64,000 bases of DNA from Verrucomicrobiia bacterium (GTDB lineage Bacteria; Verrucomicrobiota; Verrucomicrobiia; Limisphaerales; JAEYXS01), in the NCBI GenBank assembly GCA_036405135.1, contig DASWYF010000009.1:62001-126000 (forward strand), written 5' to 3'. Below the pieces are notes generated by a model, which ran no database searches, was not told the origin of the DNA, and was given only the letters and a program-made list of their open reading frames with translations. Made by a program: the position numbers and the translations under genes. Each line of letters opens with the position of its first letter. Within the stretch, counting starts at the first letter, position 1. Below are positions 57,625 through 64,000 of this stretch, piece after piece.

Positions 57625-59241
57625 TCATCCATACCGCCCTTCAAAAAACTCTGACCACCCCGTCACCTTGCTGAACCCCATCGGCTTCAGCTCCCCCAAT
57701 CGTGCCCCTTTCGCCACCGCACGCTGAAAGAACTTCTCCTCCGCCCGCTCGTTGATCTGGAATACCCGCAAAGGCTTAAGCTGCCCCAGATCCCGGCAGT
57801 ACGCGTAATGCGGGTTCTCCCGCAATGCCTGCTCGATAACTGCATCAAACCTCTCCGGCAAATTCCCCTCGGCATACAATGTATAATGAGGATTACTCTC
57901 ATCATCGGTATCCGGCGCCAGAAACACAAAATCAGGCCGCTTCTCCAAGCCCGCCAAAGTTTTCTGCAACACTTGCACCACGAACGCCTCCGCCAGCTTC
58001 TCCCCACACAGATCGGACACATTCCCGCTGCGTCCGAGAAACCGCAGTGATGGCGTCCGCCCCACAAATCCCTCGACCCGCACACTATCGCGCAACCGAT
58101 ACCGCCAAAGCCCTCCCGCCGTCGTCACAATGACCTCATATGTCTGCCCCTCCTGCAATTCATGCACGCGCAGAATCTTCCCTCCGTCATCCATGAACTC
58201 AAAGAAATGCGACTCCACCGCCACGGGATTCTGACCGCCAAACGGAATCGTCACACACGCCTCCGTCGCAAGCAACCCCTTCGCCTGAATCCACGTCTGC
58301 GAAAAAATGCTCCTAAGTTTGGCAGCCGCCAATCCCGCCGCCCCATCCTCCCAGCAACTGATCAACTTTAACTCAGGCCAGATCAACTCCGGCTTGCGCG
58401 CATCCATCTCCGCCAATTCAGCCGCTCGCCTTGGAAGCGGTCGCAGATTCAATGCCTCAATGACTTCACCCGGCACACGCCCGCCATGCTTGCACGTTCC
58501 TTTCCGTATATCCGCCAGCAAATCATCCCATTCCGTCACCTTTTTTTCCAACAGCAGCGTGAGAAACGAGGGGTGCCACACCGAGATCAGCCGCAGATCA
58601 CGCTCGCGCAACAGGCACAGCAATGTCAGATAGCGAAAACATTCGATATCCGAGACCTTGCCCAAGGCCGTCGGCACTGCCATCACCGCATTCGCCAGTC
58701 TCTGTCGCGTTCCGCCCAGATACGCCGTGTCCGTATCAAACCCGACCGGCACAACCGAATCCGTCTCCTGTTCAAAACCCGCGACTGGTGTTATCGACCA
58801 ATACGCTGGACCACCTGCGATCCCCGATGATTGCCGCAACAGATCAACCAGCCACGGCCCCACCGCCGCATTGAACTCCCCTTGCAACCCCGCCGTGAAT
58901 GGAATCAATTTTCTCGCTCCCGTCGAACCGCTCGTCGGCACCAACCGCGTCACCCGCTCACACGTCAGCACGTCCGCTTCCCCTTTGCAGATGCGTACGA
59001 TCCACGGCTCCAAATCCTCGTAGTCCATCAACGGCACTCGCTGTGCGAACGTCTCGTAATCATGGATGGATGCGAAATCATATTTCCTCCCAAAAGCAGA
59101 CGTCGCATTTGCCCGAAGATAGGTCCGCAACCGCTCCTGCTGCACTCTTTCAGGTTCCTGCAACGCCTGCGAAAAACGGCGATACGACGCCACATTCGCC
59201 GCGCCCCAGAGAAGGTTAGTTATGGTCGCAACAGGCTTCAC
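57625..59241 (-). CDS. GH3-family acyl-acid amido synthetase-like protein
   Basis: A 538-residue member of the GH3 family, which adenylates a carboxylic acid and joins it to an amino acid or amine. The ATP loop is TSGSTGARK (residues 103-111), and the second motif is GLWRYRLRDSVRVEGF, close to the plant GH3 pattern, followed by SLRFLGRSGNVSDLCGEKLAEAF. Length is normal. It starts with GTG 26 bases inside the end of the upstream GNAT gene, so it is coupled to it. Last gene of a five-gene overlapping cluster with two radical SAM enzymes and two acyltransferases. Its acid substrate may be made by those enzymes. Confidence 0.9.
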   Translation of the reverse strand: MKPVATITNLLWGAANVASYRRFSQALQEPERVQQERLRTYLRANATSAFGRKYDFASIHDYETFAQRVPLMDYEDLEPWIVRICKGEADVLTCERVTRLVPTSGSTGARKLIPFTAGLQGEFNAAVGPWLVDLLRQSSGIAGGPAYWSITPVAGFEQETDSVVPVGFDTDTAYLGGTRQRLANAVMAVPTALGKVSDIECFRYLTLLCLLRERDLRLISVWHPSFLTLLLEKKVTEWDDLLADIRKGTCKHGGRVPGEVIEALNLRPLPRRAAELAEMDARKPELIWPELKLISCWEDGAAGLAAAKLRSIFSQTWIQAKGLLATEACVTIPFGGQNPVAVESHFFEFMDDGGKILRVHELQEGQTYEVIVTTAGGLWRYRLRDSVRVEGFVGRTPSLRFLGRSGNVSDLCGEKLAEAFVVQVLQKTLAGLEKRPDFVFLAPDTDDESNPHYTLYAEGNLPERFDAVIEQALRENPHYAYCRDLGQLKPLRVFQINERAEEKFFQRAVAKGARLGELKPMGFSKVTGWSEFFEGRYG

Positions 59242-59953
59242 GTGATTGTGGTGCTACCATGCGTCTTCCGGCCCGCGTCAGGTTCTCCGCGCAAAGCTCC
59301 GTCAAGCACACGAGTTCATCCCCTTGCCCATGTCCCGGATTTAGCTTCAGGAATAATTCCACATGCGGATCATCCCTGCGCGATTCCGGCACCTCCCTCA
59401 ACTCCTGCCGCAACCGTTGCGGCTGCGAAAACCGCACGATGCCCGCCTGCTCATCATACCGTTCTCCAAACCGTTCCTTCGCCAGATGATCCCGCAATCT
59501 CATCATGTGTTGTGGATCCGCCTGTTCACAATGCGGATAAAACTCCCGCCAGAACACTGGTAGAAAGCGGTATGTACGAAACCCGGAAGAAAGCAGCAGC
59601 CAGTAATACTTCCCGCGCGGATAATGCAGTCGCAACTCGTTCACCGCCGTGATCCAACCACGCGCCAGCGCGGAACTCCCCCATGCCGCTGGGTCCACAA
59701 TCGTGTCTCCCGAATACACCACGCTCACCAACTCGCCCTCAAACGTCGTCTCATACACCAGCAAGGTCGAAAACCCCACCAACCGCCCCTCCTTGCAAAT
59801 CATTACCACCCAATTTTTCTCCGCCAGATCGCGCGCGAACTGTTCCGCCGTCACACCCTCAAAATGCTTTGCGAGCAGCCCGAGCATCTCGGCCATCTGC
59901 TCCGCTGTCAGTTCCTCACGCGGAACTGCCGTGAATGAATTGTTCGTGTTCAT
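59216..59953 (-). CDS. GNAT-like protein in the radical SAM / GH3 cluster
   Basis: A 245-residue protein. The N-terminal part resembles a GNAT fold (EEDTAEQ-like helices, VVMICKEGRLVGFSTLL, VYSGDTIVDPAAWGSSALARGW), but the acetyl-CoA loop is not textbook. YYWLLLSSGFRTYRFLPVFWREFYP is a distinctive aromatic-rich segment. The ATG at 59953 overlaps the upstream stop by 4 bases; one 6 bases earlier is possible. It may transfer an acyl group to the cluster product. Confidence 0.72.
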   Translation of the reverse strand: MNTNNSFTAVPREELTAEQMAEMLGLLAKHFEGVTAEQFARDLAEKNWVVMICKEGRLVGFSTLLVYETTFEGELVSVVYSGDTIVDPAAWGSSALARGWITAVNELRLHYPRGKYYWLLLSSGFRTYRFLPVFWREFYPHCEQADPQHMMRLRDHLAKERFGERYDEQAGIVRFSQPQRLRQELREVPESRRDDPHVELFLKLNPGHGQGDELVCLTELCAENLTRAGRRMVAPQSREACCDHN

Positions 59954-61071
59954 AACCATGCAACATCCAGTCCCAGTGGTTCCACCTCTCTAACCGCACC
60001 GCCTAAATCTTCCCATCTCACCACATAGATGCGGCTCACATACTCGCGGCAACTATACTCCCGCTGCATCATCCCCAAACGCGGATCCTCTGCAGCAAAA
60101 CCCACCGTCAAATATTCAATACCCCGTGTCCTCGCCACCTCTGCCAATCCACCAAGCAATTCCGTCAACGCCTCCGGCATTTTCGGATCCACCGCCAGCG
60201 GAGACACAAACGCATTCGCCAACGTCGAACCCACCGCTGGCAACACCGATGTCCCAAAGCAGCGCGCCGCCAGATTCACCCAAGGCCGCGCCAATGCCAA
60301 AGCACCGCCATACTCCCGGATCACCGTCTGCTTGAACGACCGCTGATCCCACACCGCCCCCATCGCGACCCACTTCCTATTCACCCGCACGCCTCTAAAA
60401 TCTTCCCTCCGCAATCCCAACTCAGACAGTGCCTCCAACTCTTGCACCGTCCAGCACTCAGCGAATTGACGGTCCGCGTTTTGCTCATTCAGAAAACTCA
60501 CGACTTCATCCACTGTCGGAACCGCCAATGATTGCCCCGCCCTCTTCATCCCTTTCACCGGCAGTAACAACGTCACCAGTTCCCCAATGAACTCATAACG
60601 CGGCATCCCTCGCACACCTCGCTCCAGAAACGCCCGCGCCCTCGCATTATCCGCCGCGATGCTCGTAAAATAATAATCCGCTGGATCGGCCTGTTGCATC
60701 TCCCGCAAGACTTCATAACCACGCCTCACGATATCGAACCGCCCCGCCACCCGTTCATCCAGCCGCAAGCCACCCAGATAACCCACACGACTAGCCCGTC
60801 CATCCACAAAACGCCGCCGCACAGCACAACTCCCCGCACTGACCACCACACCGCCTTCTTTCGCGATAATCGTCTGCTTCTCCATGCCCGGCAGATCGGC
60901 ATCCGCAAAATAATCCGGCTCACGCTCCATCGTCAGCGTCACCGCGCCGCGCATGGGATTCTCGCGCAAAAGCCGCCTCAAACCGGCATCATCCTCCGGT
61001 TTGGCCAGCGCAAAAGCGACGCGGGAAGCGCGTGCCTTCGTCAGTTTGCGGTCAAGAGTTGCCCCTGCCAT
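59950..61071 (-). CDS. GNAT-family N-acetyltransferase
   Basis: A 373-residue protein with an N-terminal GNAT domain (about 17-165: FALAKPEDDAGLRRLLREN, GSCAVRRRFVDGRASRVGYLGGLRLDERVAGRFDIVRRGYE, SIAADNARARAFLERGVRG) and a less clear C-terminal half (RGIEYLTVGFAAEDPRLGMMQREYSCREYVSRIYVV), perhaps a second, degenerate GNAT fold. It overlaps the radical SAM gene upstream by 31 bases and the next gene by 4. It probably acylates an amine or hydroxyl on the cluster's intermediate. Confidence 0.82.
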   Translation of the reverse strand: MAGATLDRKLTKARASRVAFALAKPEDDAGLRRLLRENPMRGAVTLTMEREPDYFADADLPGMEKQTIIAKEGGVVVSAGSCAVRRRFVDGRASRVGYLGGLRLDERVAGRFDIVRRGYEVLREMQQADPADYYFTSIAADNARARAFLERGVRGMPRYEFIGELVTLLLPVKGMKRAGQSLAVPTVDEVVSFLNEQNADRQFAECWTVQELEALSELGLRREDFRGVRVNRKWVAMGAVWDQRSFKQTVIREYGGALALARPWVNLAARCFGTSVLPAVGSTLANAFVSPLAVDPKMPEALTELLGGLAEVARTRGIEYLTVGFAAEDPRLGMMQREYSCREYVSRIYVVRWEDLGGAVREVEPLGLDVAWL

Positions 61072-62396
61072 GATTCATCTCCCAAAGGATAATGGTCCCG
61101 CAGGCTCACATCATTTCGATGCAGCGCATTGATCACGTAAAAATTCCGCCACATGAACCAGTCGCTCCGGTTCACCGGCGCCATGCTGCGTTGCAAGATG
61201 CTCGGCCACGAATAGAATTCACGTCGTGCCGCCAGGCAGTTCTGCCGCAGCGTCTCCGGCTCCATGCCTCGCGGCTGAAACGGGATGCGGTTGTAACTAT
61301 ACCGGTCATCCAGCCACCAGTTCTCGTAGAGCAAGCGTCCCTCACCCTGCAATCGCTTGTAGAGCGGCGTTCCCGGAAACGGCGTCAGATGATTGAACGC
61401 CGCGATATACATCGCGTGTTCTCGCGCAAACGTGACCGTCTCGGCAAAACTCTCCGGTGTATCCCCATCATAACCGAACACAAACGTCCCATACACCCGC
61501 ACGCGGTGCTTGTGCAGATTCGCCAGCGCCTTCTCGAAACCGCCCCGCATCGTGTTGAACGATTTGTTCATCACCTTGAGATTCGCCGGGTTCAGGCTCT
61601 CAAAACCGATCAATACACCCTGGCAACCGCTGCGCACAATCAGTTCCAAAAACTCATCATCGTGCGCCGCGTTGATGCTGGACTGGCTCACCCACCGTAT
61701 CTTTAGAGGGATGAGAGCACGAAAGAACTCCTTCGCCTGTTCCAGATTCGACGTGATGTTGTCATCCACAAAAAAGAACAGCTTCCGCGAATCCTTCAGT
61801 GGTCGGATATCCTCGATGATGTCATCAATCGGTCGCCGCGTCTGGGTGGAATTGAAGACCGTCTGGATCGCGCAGAAATCACATTTGAAATGGCATCCCC
61901 TGCCCGCCTCCACCAAACCGATAGGCAGATACCGCTTGCCCCGGAAGATGGTGCGATCTGGCTTTAATTCCTGCAAAGAAGGCCGCCCCTCACCACGATA
62001 AAATTTCTGCAATCGCCCATGCCTCGCATCATCAATGACCTGCGCCCAGACCTGTTCCGCCTCACCGCATACCACCGCCTCCGCATAACGCGCCACTTCA
62101 TCCGGGCACAACGTCGCGTGAAACCCGCCCATCACCACCGGTATCTTGCGCCTGCGATACTCGGATGCGATCTGATACGCGCGCTTCGCCGTGTAAGTCT
62201 CCACGCTGATCGCCACCAGGTCCGTCGCCTCATCGAACGGGATGATCTCCATGCGATCATCGTAAAACCGCACCTCCACATCCTTCGGTGTCAATCCCGC
62301 CAACGTGGCGGCTGGCAGAGATTCCATCTGCCACGTGCGGATATATTTCTGCCCCGGTCGGCGACCGATGCACGGATGGATGATCGTGAGTTTCAT
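61041..62396 (-). CDS. B12-binding-type radical SAM protein (second of two)
   Basis: A 451-residue radical SAM enzyme with an N-terminal cobalamin-binding-like Rossmann domain (about 1-130; VVMGGFHATLCPDEVARYAE) and the cluster motif C168-x3-C172-x2-C175 (GCHFKCDFC). The barrel includes FFFVDDNITSNLEQAKEFFRALIPL and TFVFGYDGDTPESF. The DxHxxG cobalamin motif is absent, as in many such methylases and ring enzymes. A C-terminal helical domain (LQRSMAPVNRSDWFMWRNFYVINALHR) resembles DUF4070. It is a tandem paralogue of the gene at 62393 and overlaps it by 4 bases. Confidence 0.9.
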   Translation of the reverse strand: MKLTIIHPCIGRRPGQKYIRTWQMESLPAATLAGLTPKDVEVRFYDDRMEIIPFDEATDLVAISVETYTAKRAYQIASEYRRRKIPVVMGGFHATLCPDEVARYAEAVVCGEAEQVWAQVIDDARHGRLQKFYRGEGRPSLQELKPDRTIFRGKRYLPIGLVEAGRGCHFKCDFCAIQTVFNSTQTRRPIDDIIEDIRPLKDSRKLFFFVDDNITSNLEQAKEFFRALIPLKIRWVSQSSINAAHDDEFLELIVRSGCQGVLIGFESLNPANLKVMNKSFNTMRGGFEKALANLHKHRVRVYGTFVFGYDGDTPESFAETVTFAREHAMYIAAFNHLTPFPGTPLYKRLQGEGRLLYENWWLDDRYSYNRIPFQPRGMEPETLRQNCLAARREFYSWPSILQRSMAPVNRSDWFMWRNFYVINALHRNDVSLRDHYPLGDESWQGQLLTAN

Positions 62397-63802
62397 CCTT
62401 GTGTCAGTGAAGCTGCCATCACCTCAGACTTTGCCACTGGAGCCATCGGCATCGCCTGTGAACCGCCGATGATCCAGTCGCAATTATAGAACCGGCTGAG
62501 ATTATGCGCATAGAAACGATAACCCAGATTCGTCCCCAGCTTAACCGGCCATGGCGCGGGTGAATGTCTTATCCTCTGCACGATGGAACGGACGCTGTAA
62601 GCATGTTTCCACGCCGCCTCTGCTCCCATCTGCAATTCCTGCACGCTCATCTTCTTCGGCTGAAACACCACGTGCTGGCCGTCATATAATTCCCAGTTCC
62701 GCGTGAGCAACCGTCCTTCCGCCACCAGCCGTTTATAAAGCGCTGTGTTCGGAAATGGTGTGACAATCGCAAACCGTGGCAGATCGATCTTTGCCTGCAC
62801 TGCGAACTCCGCCGTTTTCAGAAAAACATCCGGCTCATCATGATCCAGCCCAAACACAAAGCATCCTTGTAACGCGATGCCATGCTCATGCAATCGCTCA
62901 ACTACCTTCGCGAATTTGTCTGGCGAATTGAACCCCTTGTGATTCTGCCGGAGATTCTGCGGCGAGATGGATTCCAGCCCCATCAACAAGCCCTTGCATC
63001 CACTGCGCTCAGCGAGCTTTAGCAACTCCGCATCATCCGCCAGCAACACCGTCGCCAGCCCATACCACTGCACCTTCAGAGGTATCAACGCCGTGAAAAG
63101 CTCTTTCGCATAATCACGATCGGCGATGATGTTCAGGTCCACGAAAATCAGCTTCCGCTGGCCAAGTTGCCGGATATCTGCGATCACCTGCTCCACCGGC
63201 TTCTGGTAAGGCTTACGCCCCCAAGCCGTCGGCACCACGCAGAAATCACAATTATGGATGCAACCGCGCGTGGCCTCAAAGACGCTGTTCGTCAGATAAC
63301 TGTCACCCGGTAACAACTCACGCCGTGCAAACGGCCGGTCAGCCAGATTCAACCCCGGTGCCTGATCATATCGCGGGCGTAGTTCACCTCGCGCAAAATC
63401 GTTTAGAAGCTCCGGCCAAGTATCCTCCGCATACCCCACCACAATGGCATCCGCATGTGGGGCTGCATCCTCGGGGATCAACGTCACATGCGGCCCGCCC
63501 AGCACCACTTTGATCCCGCGCTTGCGAAAATGATCGGCCAACTCATACGCTCGCACCGCCGTCCCTGTGATGACCGTCAGCCCGATGATGTCCGCCTCCA
63601 AGTCCAGCGGCACATCCGCGATGCCCTCGTCAAACAACTGCAAGTCCACTGGCAAGTCCGCCGGGATAAGCGCCGCCAGTGTCGTCAATGTGAGCGGCTG
63701 GTAACGCAATGACTTTTTCCAGATACCTCCCCGATGCCGGTACAGCGGACCCTTGGGTGAAACCAGTGCGATCTTCATCCGGGTATCGGGTTGCGCTTGC
63801 AT
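62393..63802 (-). CDS. B12-binding-type radical SAM protein (first of two)
   Basis: A 469-residue radical SAM enzyme, first gene of the cluster. Cobalamin-binding-like domain (about 10-140; VVLGGPHVTLIPEDAAPHADAI), then C181-x3-C185-x2-C188 (GCIHNCDFC), and a barrel with FVDLNIIADRDYAKELFTALIPLKVQW and GCFVFGLDHDEPDVF that mirrors its neighbour. The start at 63802 has a GAGAG 7 bases upstream; an ATG at 63778 is a shorter option closer to the neighbour's start. It may methylate or rearrange an unreactive carbon. An inverted repeat lies upstream. Confidence 0.9.
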   Translation of the reverse strand: MQAQPDTRMKIALVSPKGPLYRHRGGIWKKSLRYQPLTLTTLAALIPADLPVDLQLFDEGIADVPLDLEADIIGLTVITGTAVRAYELADHFRKRGIKVVLGGPHVTLIPEDAAPHADAIVVGYAEDTWPELLNDFARGELRPRYDQAPGLNLADRPFARRELLPGDSYLTNSVFEATRGCIHNCDFCVVPTAWGRKPYQKPVEQVIADIRQLGQRKLIFVDLNIIADRDYAKELFTALIPLKVQWYGLATVLLADDAELLKLAERSGCKGLLMGLESISPQNLRQNHKGFNSPDKFAKVVERLHEHGIALQGCFVFGLDHDEPDVFLKTAEFAVQAKIDLPRFAIVTPFPNTALYKRLVAEGRLLTRNWELYDGQHVVFQPKKMSVQELQMGAEAAWKHAYSVRSIVQRIRHSPAPWPVKLGTNLGYRFYAHNLSRFYNCDWIIGGSQAMPMAPVAKSEVMAASLTQG

Positions 63803-64000
63803 CTGTGACTCTCATTTAGGCCGTATCCCGCGCCGCTTCAAGCGGAATGGCCACATAGCCCATTGATAAATTCGATGCGTTGTCGGTTTTATCAATGCCT
63901 AAAAGGCTACCGGATAGCCTGCCATTTGCTGTCTTCTACATGCTCGACACCCGCCCTGAACTTCTCCTATATTGCTCTAGCCAAAACGAGTACACGCTAT
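63803..64000. other. Upstream region of the radical SAM cluster
   Basis: About 200 bases to the window end without a gene. It includes the inverted repeat 63861-63897 and should carry the cluster promoter on the minus strand. A run of AT-rich sequence (TTGATAAA, TTTATCAATG) could contain a -10 box. Confidence 0.45.
63861..63897. promoter_or_regulatory. Inverted repeat upstream of the radical SAM/GNAT/GH3 cluster
   Basis: CATTGATAAA (63861-63870) and TTTATCAATG (63888-63897) are perfect 10-base arms with a 17-base spacer. It lies 59 bases upstream of the first cluster gene. Candidate operator for a dimeric repressor; a terminator is less likely because no T-run follows. Confidence 0.5.

Overview
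The window is a dense bacterial chromosome segment with 51 protein genes and no visible rRNA, tRNA or CRISPR. Gene content points to Verrucomicrobiota, probably a Pedosphaera/Limisphaerales-like soil or freshwater lineage. The signs are a PSD1 cytochrome protein paired with DUF1501, several sulfatases, DUF1080, DUF6807, ceramidase-like and SGNH proteins, many Tat or Sec signal peptides, delta-60-repeat and PQQ-like propellers, and weak Shine-Dalgarno sequences. This placement is an inference from families, not from a marker-gene search.

Left part (0-12 kb): a tetrapyrrole cluster on the minus strand (hemX/ccsA-like, hemA, hemC, fused cobA-hemD), interrupted by a secreted beta-propeller gene on the plus strand. 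It is followed by an MFS transporter, a large delta-60-repeat protein and a ceramidase-like hydrolase. 12-20 kb: a sulfatase, then a minus-strand operon of sulfatase, Tat metallophosphoesterase and PhoX-type phosphatase, which looks like sulfate or phosphate ester scavenging. A divergent pair follows: a membrane-anchored protein and a cupredoxin.

20-30 kb: gyrB and gyrA in the same direction with a Phd/VapC-type toxin-antitoxin pair between them and a clear palindromic operator; a sigma/anti-sigma/secreted-protein operon ending in a terminator; hisB; rhodanese; trxB; then a gene-poor stretch holding a probable MITE. 30-41 kb: an Hsp70, an AT-richer KAP NTPase, a beta-hydroxyacid dehydrogenase, an FdhF/YdeP-type molybdoenzyme, a VOC protein, an SGNH plus DUF6807 pair, and a CbpA-like DnaJ protein.

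41-57 kb: secreted degradative functions (basic-secretory-protein metallopeptidase with GH18 chitinase, SGNH-DUF1080 fusion, DUF1501/PSD1 pair), a hybrid sensor kinase, PhnA, a PanB-fold protein without the usual metal ligands, a ROK kinase next to a receiver-like protein, and an SDR. A heptanucleotide tandem repeat lies at 56587-56649.

57.6-63.8 kb: the most unusual unit, five minus-strand genes that all overlap one another. They encode two tandem-duplicated cobalamin-binding-type radical SAM enzymes, two GNAT-like acyltransferases and a GH3-family acyl-adenylate amide ligase. The arrangement suggests an undescribed pathway that builds and conjugates a small molecule or lipid; the product cannot be told from sequence.
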